A stretch of DNA of 36,495 nucleotides from Oscillospiraceae bacterium (GCA_004555865.1 SFJO01000024.1:1-36495), one strand, 5' to 3'. Counted from the first letter of the stretch, positions 24,678-32,590 are shown. The notes: a model not told the origin generated them from the sequence alone. A program made the numbers and translations.

Positions 24678-25940
24678 TCAGGCGTTCCCGCCTGCGGCCT
24701 GCTTGTAAATGGCCAGCATATCCGCCGCATTTTTCTCCGGGTCATGGGTCACGCGGGCGCGGGCCCGGGCCGCCTTGCCCAGCTGCCTTGCCCGGGCCGG
24801 GGCCTCCAGCAGCGCCAGAATGGCCGCCGCCAGGGCATTTTCATCCTCTGCCGGGTAGAGCAGCCCCTCCCGCTCGTGGGTGAGCAGGCTGGAAACGCCG
24901 CCCACATCGCTGGCCACGCAGGGCATTCCCAGCAGCATGGCCTCCCCCAGAGAGTTGGGACTGTTTTCCATGCTGCTGCACAAAACGTACAGGCTGCTGC
25001 GCAGATATTGTTCGCACATGGCCTGTTCGTTCAGCGGGCCGGTGTAGTGCACCGCCTCCTGCAGCCCCAGCTGACGAATGAGCGTTTTGGTGTAGTTTTG
25101 GTAGGGGAACATCCAGTCGATCACCGGCCGCAGCAGGGCGCCCCGCTCCAGCGGGGGCCACCCGGCAATGACCAGTCTGGCCTTCGGGTAGCGCTCCAGC
25201 ACCTTCGGCAGGGCCTTCAGCAGCCGGTGCAGCCCCTTCAGCGGATAGTTGCCCTGGCTCAAGAACAGCACCGGGGCCTCCGGGTCCTGGGCCTTTGGGT
25301 CCCATTCCGGGCCGTAAAATGCAGGGCGCAGCGTCTCGCCGCAGGGGTAATAGGCCGCCTTCGGGGCCAGAACCGCCAGCTGCTCCCGGTCCCACCGGGT
25401 GCGGCCGGTCACATGGCGCTGGCGGGCCAGCATGGCCTGTTCCACCCGGGCCTGCTGCTGAAAATAGGCCAGCTTTTTGTCCAGCAGTTCTCCGGGCACC
25501 ACCCGGTCAATGCAGCGCTGCACAAAGCAGCTGCCGCAGTATCGCGCGGGCACGCCGTCCAGCAGATGCTCGGCACAGGGGCCCATCAGCCCCTGTACGC
25601 TGAGCAGAACCGGCACGCCGGCCGCCTCCGCCTCGGTTTGCAGGGCCATGGCCGGCGGATATTCGCTGCCCCACAGGTGAACCAGGTCCGGCTTTATTTT
25701 CTCCAGCAGGCGGGCAAAGTCCGCCGCTTCGCCCTTGGGCAGCACCACATAGTCCGCCCCATCCAACGTGCAGCGGGCATTCTCCCCCGCCTGGGCGCAC
25801 ACCGTGCACACGGTGATCTCGGCGCGGCGCTTCAGCTGCCCCAGCTGACCCACGATCCATCCGCCCTCGTTTTCTGCGGGCAAACCCAGGGCTTTGCCCA
25901 CCTGGGGCAGCACCTTGCTTACCAGCCATAGAACCTTCAT
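24678..25940 (-). CDS. GT4 family glycosyltransferase
   Basis: A 420-residue GT-B enzyme. The N-terminal domain has KVLWLVSKVLPQVG (2-15) and PDLVHLWGSEYPPAMAL. The donor domain has FLSQGNYPLKGLHRLLKA and SSMENSPNSLGEAMLLGMPC, the glutamate-spaced donor motif, then SDVGG. Start ATG 25940 is chosen over an in-frame TTG two codons upstream. A cluster CGSCFVQRCID in the middle is unusual but not diagnostic. It is a member of the long GT operon; donor and acceptor are unknown. Confidence 0.9.
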   Translation of the reverse strand: MKVLWLVSKVLPQVGKALGLPAENEGGWIVGQLGQLKRRAEITVCTVCAQAGENARCTLDGADYVVLPKGEAADFARLLEKIKPDLVHLWGSEYPPAMALQTEAEAAGVPVLLSVQGLMGPCAEHLLDGVPARYCGSCFVQRCIDRVVPGELLDKKLAYFQQQARVEQAMLARQRHVTGRTRWDREQLAVLAPKAAYYPCGETLRPAFYGPEWDPKAQDPEAPVLFLSQGNYPLKGLHRLLKALPKVLERYPKARLVIAGWPPLERGALLRPVIDWMFPYQNYTKTLIRQLGLQEAVHYTGPLNEQAMCEQYLRSSLYVLCSSMENSPNSLGEAMLLGMPCVASDVGGVSSLLTHEREGLLYPAEDENALAAAILALLEAPARARQLGKAARARARVTHDPEKNAADMLAIYKQAAGGNA

Positions 25941-25976
25941 GGGCAAACGCCCCCTTTCTTTCGTTTTATCGTCCGC

Positions 25977-27224
25977 TCAGCAGCCGTCGGCGGCATCCAG
26001 CAGCGCCTGGGCCACGGCCTCGGGGGTGTTCTCGCGGAACAGCGCCTCGGCCTGGGCAAAGGGCAGCTGCCGCCCGGCATTTTTGTGCAGGAACGCCCGC
26101 ACCCGGGCGCACACCCGAAGGTCCGTTCCCTCCCGTTCCAGCACGGTGCAGGCCAGCGGGTACCGCTCAAAATACGGCAGCGAAACATCGTCCGGCCGTT
26201 TGGCCAGGTTCAGCACCGGCTTGCCGCTGGAGAAGATCTCAAAGATTTTGCTGGGCAGCTGGCTGTTCTCCCGGTTGCCCAGATTGATGAGCACGTCCGC
26301 CTTGGCAATCTCCTCCTGGGCCTGCGCAAAGGGAATCTGGCCCAGGATCTGCAGCCGGTCGCCCATCACCCGCCGGCAGGAATCCGGCAGGGTTGCGGCA
26401 TAATGCTGCCAGCCGTCTCCTGCGAACACCAGTTCCAGATCCGGGTCGTTCATGCAGCGGAACAGCTCCAGCGCATAGTGCGGCGTGCGCAGCACCGGAT
26501 ACAGCGTACCCACAAAGGCGCAGCGCACCCGGCGGTTTCCCGCCTCTTTGGGCACCGGCGGAACCGGCGGCGGAACCATGCAGGGAAACTCCACAACCTG
26601 CAGCTTTCTGCGGTAGGCCGCCATGCCGCAGCCCGGCTCGCTCAGATGGGCGGCCATCTGCGGGGTGATCAGCAGCTTGTCCAGCTTCTGGCACAGGCTC
26701 AGCTCCACCGCCTCGGCGTCCGGCCCCTGGCTGGCAGGCCCGCCGGTGAGGGGGTCCATCATCCAGGCCAGCTTTTTGCCGCCGATGGCCGCATCCCGCA
26801 GCGCCTGCGCGCTGGGGAAGGGGGCGTTCACGCTGAACACCGCATCGTAGTGATACCGCTCGTCCAGCTGTTCCACCATGGCCCGGCAGGCATCAATGCG
26901 GCGGGGATGGTGCAGCACGATCTGCCGCACTGCAGCCGCCACCGCCGTGGGGTGCATGGCCAGCCGGGCCAGCCGCAGCGGCACCGGTGAACCGTTTTTG
27001 TCGCCATGTTCCAGCGCCTGGTTCATCTTGCGCTCATCGGCAAACGGCAGCAGGAAGGCGCGGCAGCCCTCCGGCGGGTCCGGCGGCAGGGTCTGGCCGT
27101 CGTACAATTCCAGCAGATGCACCATATGCCCCATGGCTGCCAGCTGCCCGGCGGTGCGCCGGGCCAGAACCGGATTGGGTGCAAAGGGGTAATCCACCTG
27201 ATCAACCAAAAACAACAGCTTCAT
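25977..27224 (-). CDS. GT-B (GT4-like) glycosyltransferase
   Basis: A 415-residue GT-B protein, more diverged than the other GT4-like members of the operon. It starts KLLFLVDQVDYPFAPNPV (2-19). The donor half contains CAFVGTLYPVLRTPHYALEL, LGQIPFAQAQEEIAKADVLINLGN and SQLPSKIFEIFSSGKPVLNL, where the last segment replaces the usual E-x7-E pattern with Lys-x-x-Glu. This form occurs in several capsule and exopolysaccharide transferases. There are no membrane helices. The ATG at 27224 has only a weak purine-rich site. A 137-base structured spacer separates it from the upstream GT2 gene. Confidence 0.8.
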   Translation of the reverse strand: MKLLFLVDQVDYPFAPNPVLARRTAGQLAAMGHMVHLLELYDGQTLPPDPPEGCRAFLLPFADERKMNQALEHGDKNGSPVPLRLARLAMHPTAVAAAVRQIVLHHPRRIDACRAMVEQLDERYHYDAVFSVNAPFPSAQALRDAAIGGKKLAWMMDPLTGGPASQGPDAEAVELSLCQKLDKLLITPQMAAHLSEPGCGMAAYRRKLQVVEFPCMVPPPVPPVPKEAGNRRVRCAFVGTLYPVLRTPHYALELFRCMNDPDLELVFAGDGWQHYAATLPDSCRRVMGDRLQILGQIPFAQAQEEIAKADVLINLGNRENSQLPSKIFEIFSSGKPVLNLAKRPDDVSLPYFERYPLACTVLEREGTDLRVCARVRAFLHKNAGRQLPFAQAEALFRENTPEAVAQALLDAADGC

Positions 27225-27267
27225 GCAAAAGGCTCCCTATTTCCAGGCGTTTCCGCTCTGGCTGCTG

Positions 27268-27357
27268 TGCCGTGTGCGGCCGCAAAGGCCCGCCTCGGGG
27301 CAGGCCCCTCACACCCGGCAAACATTCGTGTTTCAAATCTGCTGCCCGCACACGGCA
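27268..27357. repeat. Long-range inverted repeat with nested hairpin in an intercistronic spacer
   Basis: TGCCGTGTGCGG (27268-27279) and CCGCACACGGCA (27346-27357) are perfectly complementary over 12 bp. Between them GGCCCGCC (27287-27294) and GGCAGGCC (27299-27306) form a short nested hairpin with a 4-base loop. The spacer lies between two glycosyltransferase genes of the same operon and has no T-tract, so it is more likely an RNA-stability or translation element than a terminator. Confidence 0.55.
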
Positions 27358-27361
27358 GGCA

Positions 27362-28363
27362 TCAGCCGCTTCCCTTGGGCAAAAGCATCCGGCACAGGGC
27401 CCGGTACACCGGCCCGCCGAACCGGGTGAGCACCGCCGCCGCTTTCATGGGCCGGGGCAGATACGGGCTGCCCATGGCCGGCCCGAACTCCGCCCGGATG
27501 TGCCCGGCCAGCTCCTTCATCAGAGGGCGGTACGGGGCCATGTCTTTCTGGCGCAGCGCCATGCTGTACAGATACAGCATTTTTTCGTAATGGAAGGCCC
27601 GGGCGCTCTCCTCGCTGGGGGTGCCCTCCGCTTCGTTCAAAATGGCCTGAGCCACCGTCCAGTGATCCTGCAGGTCCTCCGGTGTCGGGGTGCGGCGGCT
27701 GGCCGAGCCTTCGGTCAGCCGATAGCAGTAGGTGGGCGCGGGGTCAAAATACAGCCCGTCCGCCGCCGCAAACAGCCGCCAGTTGGCCCAGAGGTCCTCG
27801 TTGTGGCGTACCCCCACCGGCCATTTCACTGCCTCGATCAGGCGGCGGGAATACAGCTTGTTCCACAGCCCCCAGCCGATGGCCTGGTCGTGCAGCAGCC
27901 GGTTCAGATGGTTCGGCCCGGCCAGCCAGCCCGGCGCTTCGGCCTTCGGCACAGCCTCCGGCGGCCGGTCGGCAAAGCTCTGCCAGCCGGTGCAGCACAG
28001 CGCGTGCCCGGCCTTTGCCCCCGCTGCCAGCCGGGCCAGATGCTCCGGGGCCAACCGGTCGTCCGCGTCCATAAACGAGAAATACTGCCCGCTTGCCGCC
28101 CGAATGCCCGTCAGCCGGGCGGCGGCGGGGCCGGCATTTTTCTGGCGCAGCAGCCGGAACCGTGCATCCTCCGCGCAGACCCGGCTGCACTTCTGCGCCG
28201 AATCGTCGGTGGAGCCATCGTCCACCAGCAGCACCTCAAACGCCTCAAAGCTCTGCCGCCGAACGCTGGCCATCGCCTCATCCAGCCAGGCCCCAGCATT
28301 GTACACCGGTACCACCAGGCTGATCAGCGGGGGCTGCCCCGCTACCGCAGATTCCATCCTCAT
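27362..28363 (-). CDS. GT2 family glycosyltransferase
   Basis: A 333-residue GT-A enzyme. ISLVVPVYNAGAWLDEAM (14-31), VDDGS (47-51) and DADD (99-102) form the nucleotide-sugar and metal site, and GVRHNEDLWANWRLF the catalytic region. The start at 28363 is chosen because GGAGG lies 8 bases upstream; the frame extends 36 bases further up without a site, and an ATG at 28357 is possible. This paralogue has STDDS after VDDG, unlike the SPDN/SPDG group, so it is a more distant GT2 relative. It is the second gene of the operon. Confidence 0.9.
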   Translation of the reverse strand: MRMESAVAGQPPLISLVVPVYNAGAWLDEAMASVRRQSFEAFEVLLVDDGSTDDSAQKCSRVCAEDARFRLLRQKNAGPAAARLTGIRAASGQYFSFMDADDRLAPEHLARLAAGAKAGHALCCTGWQSFADRPPEAVPKAEAPGWLAGPNHLNRLLHDQAIGWGLWNKLYSRRLIEAVKWPVGVRHNEDLWANWRLFAAADGLYFDPAPTYCYRLTEGSASRRTPTPEDLQDHWTVAQAILNEAEGTPSEESARAFHYEKMLYLYSMALRQKDMAPYRPLMKELAGHIRAEFGPAMGSPYLPRPMKAAAVLTRFGGPVYRALCRMLLPKGSG

Positions 28364-28395
28364 CGAGCAGACCTCCTCTCCCCGCGCCCGCACGG

Positions 28396-29502
28396 TCATT
28401 CCCGCGCCGGGGCACCGGCATAGGCCGTTTGATAAAACTTCTGAAGCCAGGCCGCCGTGGTGCGGATGTCATACCCGGCGTTTCGGGTGCGCTCCAGCGC
28501 GTCCCCGGCCCGGGCCAGCGGGGCGGCGCACACGGCCTCGGCCCAGGCCTCCGGCCGCCCCAGCGGCAGAAAGGTCATGTGCCCGCCGAAGTTCACCGTC
28601 CGGTCCACCGTGTCCGACACAAAGCAGGGCAGCCCGGCCGCCTGGGCCTCCACCAGCACAACCGGCAGGCCCTCAAACAGGCTGGGCAGCAAAAAGGCAT
28701 CCATGGCCCGGTAATAAGCTCCGGTGTTGCCCTGCACCCCGGCAAAGATCACCCGGTCGCCCAGCGGGGCCGCTTTCGCCTTGATTGCTTCCAGCGTTTC
28801 GCCCTCTCCCAGCAGCACCAGGCGGGCCCGGGGCTGGCGCTTCAGGATCTGCTCGAAGATATCCAACAGGTAACCGTGGTTTTTCTGCTGGCAGAAGCGC
28901 CCGATGTGCCCATAGAGGGGGGCGTCTTCCGGCACGCCCAGCTGCCTGCGCACGGCCGCCCGCTGGGCTTCGTCCGGGCCAAAGGCCGCCGCATCCACGC
29001 CGTTGGGCAGGAAACGGAAGGGCTTGCCCCGGAACAGCGCTTTGCCCGCCTCCTGCCCGCAGGCGAACCGGTCGGTCAGGCCATAGGTGAAGAAAAAGCT
29101 CATGGCGCGGTCCAGCCAGCCCACCAGATTGTGCTCGTAATTGGTGTTGTGGCTGTGGCCCGCACGCACGGTAATGCCGTTTTTCTTTGCGGCGGCGTTG
29201 TAAAACATGCCAAACCCGCTGTAATGCCCGTGAATCACCCGGTATTCCGTGTGCCGGGCAAAAAACTCGTTCAGCTGGTGCAGGTACTTGGGAAGGTTGT
29301 TGTCCTGCCGGACGGTGAGCTTGGTGATCCGCCCGCCCAGGCGCAGGATCTCTTCATCGTAAAAGCAGGGCATATCGTAGTGGTACAAAAAATCGAACTG
29401 GACCTTTTCCCGATCCATGGCGCGGTAGAGGTTCATGATGAAGGTCTCCATGCCGCCGGTATTCATAGCGGGCACCACCTGTAAAATGCGGATGGGCTCC
29501 AT
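28396..29502 (-). CDS. GT4 family glycosyltransferase (first gene of the GT operon)
   Basis: A 368-residue GT-B enzyme of the EpsF-like type. ILQVVPAMNTGGMETFIMNL (6-25) is the acceptor-domain glycine loop, and HGHYSGFGMFYNAAAK and AGHSHNTNYEHN are typical of this branch. PLYGHIGRFCQQKNHGYLLD opens the donor domain, and PSLFEGLPVVLVEAQAAGLP is the glutamate-spaced donor motif. The start at 29502 follows GGGGAGG by 5 bases and lies about 33 bases from the predicted transcription start. In-frame sequence further upstream runs through the promoter and terminator and is excluded. Confidence 0.93.
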   Translation of the reverse strand: MEPIRILQVVPAMNTGGMETFIMNLYRAMDREKVQFDFLYHYDMPCFYDEEILRLGGRITKLTVRQDNNLPKYLHQLNEFFARHTEYRVIHGHYSGFGMFYNAAAKKNGITVRAGHSHNTNYEHNLVGWLDRAMSFFFTYGLTDRFACGQEAGKALFRGKPFRFLPNGVDAAAFGPDEAQRAAVRRQLGVPEDAPLYGHIGRFCQQKNHGYLLDIFEQILKRQPRARLVLLGEGETLEAIKAKAAPLGDRVIFAGVQGNTGAYYRAMDAFLLPSLFEGLPVVLVEAQAAGLPCFVSDTVDRTVNFGGHMTFLPLGRPEAWAEAVCAAPLARAGDALERTRNAGYDIRTTAAWLQKFYQTAYAGAPARE

Positions 29503-29541
29503 GCGTTCCTCCCCTTTCGGCTTCTTGATATAATCAGTAAC

Positions 29542-29570
29542 ATTATACGCATCTTGCCGCTTTAATGCAA
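29542..29570 (-). promoter_or_regulatory. Promoter of the glycosyltransferase operon
   Basis: On the minus strand TTGCAT (29570-29565), a 17-base spacer and a perfect TATAAT (29547-29542) lie about 40 bases before the first gene. I see no equally good promoter until the terminator at 14356-14377, so roughly 15 kb may be one transcript. Confidence 0.8.
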
Positions 29571-29574
29571 CAAA

Positions 29575-29606
29575 AAGGGGTGCTTTTCCCACGGAAAGCA
29601 CCCCTT
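29575..29606 (-). terminator. Terminator of ireB
   Basis: AAGGGGTGCTTT (29575-29586) and AAAGCACCCCTT (29595-29606) form a 12-bp perfect stem with an 8-base loop, followed on the minus strand by a T-run. It lies 46 bases after the ireB stop and directly upstream of the GT-operon promoter. Confidence 0.88.
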
Positions 29607-29651
29607 CTGCCGTATGATTCAGAAAAAATTTACAAACCGCCCGCACCGCTG

Positions 29652-29897
29652 TCACAGTTCCACATAGTTGCGCACCAGCGCCTGAAGCAGATCGTCCCGA
29701 TCCACCTTGCGGATGATGCTGCGGGCATTTTTATAGGTTGTGATGTAGGTCGGGTCCTCCGACAGGATGTAGCCCACCAGCTGATTGATGGGGTTGTAGC
29801 CCTTTTCTTTCAGCGCGTCGTACACTTCCTGCACAGCAGCGCGGATCTGTTCGTCCTTATCGTCGTAAATGGAAAAAATCGCAGTTTTGTCCGCCAT
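29652..29897 (-). CDS. ireB: IreB family regulatory phosphoprotein (UPF0297)
   Basis: An 81-residue cytosolic protein of the IreB/DUF965 family. In Enterococcus, IreB is phosphorylated by the PASTA kinase IreK and affects cephalosporin resistance and peptidoglycan control. The body matches the family along its length: FSIYDDKDEQ (8-17), VYDALKEKGYNPINQLVGYI (25-44), DPTYIT and ARSIIRKVDRDDLL (58-71). Thr5 is a possible phosphorylation site near the N-terminus. The start at 29897 follows AAAGGAGG; the frame extends further up, but as low-quality sequence through the leader. It is a single-gene unit, divergent from acpS, with a promoter at 30003-30031 and a structured leader. Confidence 0.95.
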   Translation of the reverse strand: MADKTAIFSIYDDKDEQIRAAVQEVYDALKEKGYNPINQLVGYILSEDPTYITTYKNARSIIRKVDRDDLLQALVRNYVEL

Positions 29898-29922
29898 TGT
29901 GCAGCGCCTCCTTTTGCGCCCG

Positions 29923-29972
29923 GCACGGCCCGCCGTGCGCCTGCCGCCCCGCCGGACAGCGCCTTTCGGCGC
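29923..29972 (-). promoter_or_regulatory. Two hairpins in the ireB leader
   Basis: In the roughly 100-base leader, the transcript can form GCGCC-GAAA-GGCGC (29959-29972, a GNRA-type tetraloop) and then GCACGG-CGGG-CCGTGC (29923-29938). The second ends only 11 bases before the AAAGGAGG site. They may influence ireB translation or stability. No riboswitch class is recognised. Confidence 0.4.
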
Positions 29973-30002
29973 CCCCTGCAAGGCCCTTTGAAATTTGCTT
30001 TT

Positions 30003-30031
30003 ATTATACACAAAATTCCGCCTTCCTGCAA
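30003..30031 (-). promoter_or_regulatory. Promoter of ireB
   Basis: TTGCAG (30031-30026), a 17-base spacer and TATAAT (30008-30003) on the minus strand form a near-consensus vegetative promoter, giving a leader of about 100 bases. Confidence 0.8.
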
Positions 30032-30117
30032 CCGCATTTATGTGTCGAAAGTGCAAAACTGTGGTAATCCTGTACCTTTTCACAAATTTTTCGCTTTCGC
30101 CGGTCTCTGGCCCGGCG

Positions 30118-30147
30118 TTGGCAATTGCCGCCCCGGCATGGTACAAT
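30118..30147 (+). promoter_or_regulatory. Promoter of acpS
   Basis: TTGGCA (30118-30123), an 18-base spacer and TACAAT (30142-30147) lie about 55 bases before the acpS start codon. It is divergent from the ireB promoter. Confidence 0.7.
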
Positions 30148-30203
30148 AGCACAAAGGCAGCGGCGCGGCCGCCGCCGATCAATCAAATCAGGAGGAGTCT
30201 TGT

Positions 30204-30578
30204 ATGATCGTAGGCATCGGCACCGACCTGTGCCGCATTTCCCGCATGGAAAAGGCCCTGGCCAGCCCGGCCTTTTTTCATAGGGTCTTCGGGCCGGAAG
30301 AGCAGGCCCTGCTGGAGCGCCGCACCGGGGCCGGGCGGCTGGCCACTGCCGCCGCAAACTTCGCCGCCAAGGAGGCCTTTCTCAAGGCAGCCGGGGTGGG
30401 CCTCGGCGGCTTTTCGCTGGGCGACATTCAGGTGCTTCGGCAGGAGAGCGGAGCCCCTTTTTACCATCTGAGCGGCACCGCCGCCGCCTTTGCCCAGAAG
30501 CTCACCCTGCACCTGACCCTGAGCCATGAGGGGGAATACGCCCTTGCCTTCGCCCTGTTTGAAGCGGCAGGGCATTGA
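30204..30578 (+). CDS. acpS: Holo-[acyl-carrier-protein] synthase
   Basis: A 124-residue AcpS, transferring 4'-phosphopantetheine from CoA to the acyl carrier protein for fatty acid synthesis. GIGTDLCRI (4-12) carries metal-binding Asp8, FFHRVF follows, and FAAKEAFLKA (53-62) holds the paired metal-binding Glu57 and the conserved Lys. Length and motif spacing match the trimeric AcpS class. GGAGGAG lies 8 bases before the ATG. It has its own promoter and terminator, and mazF follows on the same strand as in many Firmicutes, where acpS and the EndoA gene are often near each other. Confidence 0.95.
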   Translation: MIVGIGTDLCRISRMEKALASPAFFHRVFGPEEQALLERRTGAGRLATAAANFAAKEAFLKAAGVGLGGFSLGDIQVLRQESGAPFYHLSGTAAAFAQKLTLHLTLSHEGEYALAFALFEAAGH

Positions 30579-30623
30579 CGCCGGGCCGTTGTTCCGGCAC
30601 GTGCGTTTTTTGTCAACGCGTTC

Positions 30624-30656
30624 AAGCACCACCCTGCCGCCCGGGCGGTGCTTTTT
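30624..30656 (+). terminator. Terminator of acpS
   Basis: AAGCACC (30624-30630) pairs with GGTGCTT (30647-30653), with GC-rich internal pairing and a five-T run. A TATAAT at 30658-30663 just after it could be the -10 of a weak mazF promoter, but no matching -35 is visible. Confidence 0.7.
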
Positions 30657-30752
30657 GTATAATCCTTCGCAGAAGCGGCCATACTAGGATCAGCCATTCT
30701 TCAAATACGGGCGGCCCCGCGGCTGCCCCTGCAAAACGGAGGACAAAGTTCC

Positions 30753-31103
30753 ATGGAAGTACATCGAGGCGAAGTTTTTTATGCCGATCTCAGCCCGGTG
30801 GTCGGGTCTGAGCAGGGCGGCATCCGCCCGGTTCTGATCGTGCAGAATGACGTGGGCAACCGCCACAGCCCCACCGTTATTGCCGCCGCCATCACCTCCC
30901 GGCAGGACAAGAACCGCCTGCCCACCCACATCGGCATCCGTGCGGCTGACTGCGGCCTTGCACGGGACAGTGTGGTTCTGCTGGAGCAGATCCGCACGCT
31001 GGACAAGCGCCGCCTGCGGGAGCGGGCCGGGCAGATCACCCCCGAGGACCAGCACCGGGTGGACGAGGCACTGGAAGTGAGCATCGGGCTGACCACAAGC
31101 TGA
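30753..31103 (+). CDS. mazF: MazF/EndoA-type mRNA endoribonuclease toxin
   Basis: A 116-residue PemK/MazF fold protein of the chromosomal Bacillus EndoA (NdoA) type, cleaving single-stranded RNA at short motifs. VHRGEVFYADLSPVVGSEQG (3-22) is the family opening. IRPVLIVQND (24-33) holds the catalytic Arg25, and AAAITSR (44-50) holds Thr48, both at the same positions as in EndoA. GGAGG lies 10 bases before the ATG. No MazE-like antitoxin ORF lies between acpS and this gene (about 175 bases) or right after it, so it appears without its usual partner here. Confidence 0.92.
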   Translation: MEVHRGEVFYADLSPVVGSEQGGIRPVLIVQNDVGNRHSPTVIAAAITSRQDKNRLPTHIGIRAADCGLARDSVVLLEQIRTLDKRRLRERAGQITPEDQHRVDEALEVSIGLTTS

Positions 31104-31113
31104 AGCATCATAA

Positions 31114-31149
31114 AACGCCGCCGGGGTACAGGTTCGCCCCGGCGGCGTT
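31114..31149. terminator. Bidirectional terminator between mazF and dpaB
   Basis: AACGCCGCCGGGG (31114-31126) and CCCCGGCGGCGTT (31137-31149) form a 13-bp perfect stem. The tail on the minus strand is TTTT and on the plus strand CTCTGTCT, so it is stronger for the dpaAB direction, and both convergent units end here. Confidence 0.75.
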
Positions 31150-31169
31150 CTCTGTCTGAAGGCAGCGCC

Positions 31170-31769
31170 TCAGCGCCCGATGGTCTCCCTGCCCTGCAGC
31201 AGCACCGGCTGAAGCTGCCGTCCCTCCATGGCGCAGGCCAGTGCCTTTGGGATGAGGGCAAAATCGCTTTGCAGGCTGTTGGGCTTCTGCAAAAAATCAT
31301 CCTGCGCAAAGGGCACCAGATACATCTGCTTGCGCACCAGCAGCGCCGCCAGATTGGCCGCACTGCTGCCCAGGCCGTCGTTGGTGGAAGGGGCCAACAG
31401 CACCGGCCGTCCGGCCCGCAGCATACTTTTGGCCCCCAGCGTCACTGGCGTGTCGCTCAGGCCCAGATTCAGCCGGGCCAGCGTGTTGCCGGTGCAGGGG
31501 GCGATCACCATGGCCCGGGCCAGCCCCTTCGGCCCCAGCGGCTCGGCTTCCTGCAGCGTTTCAATGGGGCGGCGGCCGGTGATCTCCTCAAGCCGCTGCT
31601 TCCAGTGCTCTGCCGTGCCAAAGCGGGTGTCCAGCCCGGCGGCGGTAAAGCTCATCAATGGCAGAACCTGCCAGCCCTGCGAGTTCAGGCGTTCCACCTG
31701 TGGCAAAACCGCTTCAAATGTGCAGAAGCTACCGCACAGGGCAAACACCACGGTTTTCTCTCCGCTCAC
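31170..31769 (-). CDS. dpaB: Dipicolinate synthase subunit B
   Basis: A 199-residue flavoprotein-like subunit (SpoVFB) of the enzyme that makes dipicolinic acid for the spore core. VVFALCGSFCTFEAVLPQV (7-25), APCTGNTLARLNLGLSDTPV (90-109), PVLLAPSTNDGLG and NLAALLVRKQMYLVPF are characteristic. Its start overlaps the stop of dpaA by 4 bases, so the pair is coupled as in Bacillus spoVF. It acts in the mother cell late in sporulation. This gene, with dpaA, is the best evidence in the window that the organism forms endospores. Confidence 0.95.
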   Translation of the reverse strand: MSGEKTVVFALCGSFCTFEAVLPQVERLNSQGWQVLPLMSFTAAGLDTRFGTAEHWKQRLEEITGRRPIETLQEAEPLGPKGLARAMVIAPCTGNTLARLNLGLSDTPVTLGAKSMLRAGRPVLLAPSTNDGLGSSAANLAALLVRKQMYLVPFAQDDFLQKPNSLQSDFALIPKALACAMEGRQLQPVLLQGRETIGR

Positions 31770-32590
31770 ATCGCATCTCCCCTTTCCCCTGCGGCGGGCG
31801 GGTTCGCCCCGGCCGCCTCCCGCTCCTCAATCATGGAACTGACCGCCCGGGCGATCAGCTCCCCCGCCGTCTCCGGGGCGCAGCGGGCGGGCAGGCTCAG
31901 GGCGTGCAGCGCCGTAAGCCCCTGCTGCCGGGCGGCGGCAAAATCCGTACCACCGGGCCGGCTTGCCAGGTCAAGAATCAGCGCACCCGCCCGGAGATGC
32001 AGCAGCCGCCCGGCCGTGAGCACTGGGGCCGGGATGGTGTTCACCACCGCGTCAAATCGGGGCAGAGCTTCCTCCAGCCGGTCCAGTGGCAGACTGGCGG
32101 CGCCGTCTGCCAGGGCCAGCGCCCGCTGTGCCGCCGAGCGGGCCGCCACCGTCGTGCAGGCCCCCAATGCCGTCAGCCGCCGGGCCACCGCCTGCCCCAC
32201 CCGTCCATAGCCCAGCACCAGAATGGGGCTGCGCCAGATCGTGTGCGCCCGGTATTCCATCAAAAGGGCCAGGCACCCCTCCGCCGTGGGCACGGCGTTC
32301 AACAGGGCCAGATCCTCCCGCTCAAAGCAGTCCAGCAGCTCCACTCCGGCCGCCCGGGCCGCCGCCTGTGCCGCGGGGCTGACCCGCCCCGCAAACGCCA
32401 CTGCCCCGGGTTTTGCGGCCCGAAGCAGGTTGGTCAGCCCTTCTTTGTCCCCCTCCAGCGGCATGGGCAGCAGCAGATAATCCGCCCGGTACAGCTGCGG
32501 TACATCCAAAAGCACAAACCCCATGGCTGCCAGCTGACGCCCGGCCGCCTGCACCCGGGCGTCCTGCCCCACCACCGCAACGGTTTTCAT
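31766..32590 (-). CDS. dpaA: Dipicolinate synthase subunit A
   Basis: A 274-residue NAD(P)-dependent dehydrogenase-like subunit (SpoVFA) acting with DpaB to convert a tetrahydrodipicolinate precursor to dipicolinate. KTVAVVGQDARVQAAGRQL (2-20) is the typical start, LLNAVPTAEG (96-105) a family signature, and PILVLGYGRVGQAVARRL (122-139) the Rossmann nucleotide-binding loop. The start at 32590 follows GGAGGTGG by 4 bases; the frame continues upstream as junk into the murC promoter region. A possible sigma-K promoter lies at 32625-32652. It is divergent from murC. Confidence 0.95.
   Translation of the reverse strand: MKTVAVVGQDARVQAAGRQLAAMGFVLLDVPQLYRADYLLLPMPLEGDKEGLTNLLRAAKPGAVAFAGRVSPAAQAAARAAGVELLDCFEREDLALLNAVPTAEGCLALLMEYRAHTIWRSPILVLGYGRVGQAVARRLTALGACTTVAARSAAQRALALADGAASLPLDRLEEALPRFDAVVNTIPAPVLTAGRLLHLRAGALILDLASRPGGTDFAAARQQGLTALHALSLPARCAPETAGELIARAVSSMIEEREAAGANPPAAGERGDAM

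Noticed and set aside
27268..27357. Inverted repeat as the ends of an insertion sequence or MITE
   Set aside because: It is only 90 bases, has no flanking target duplication that I can see, and matches the GC content of the neighbouring genes.
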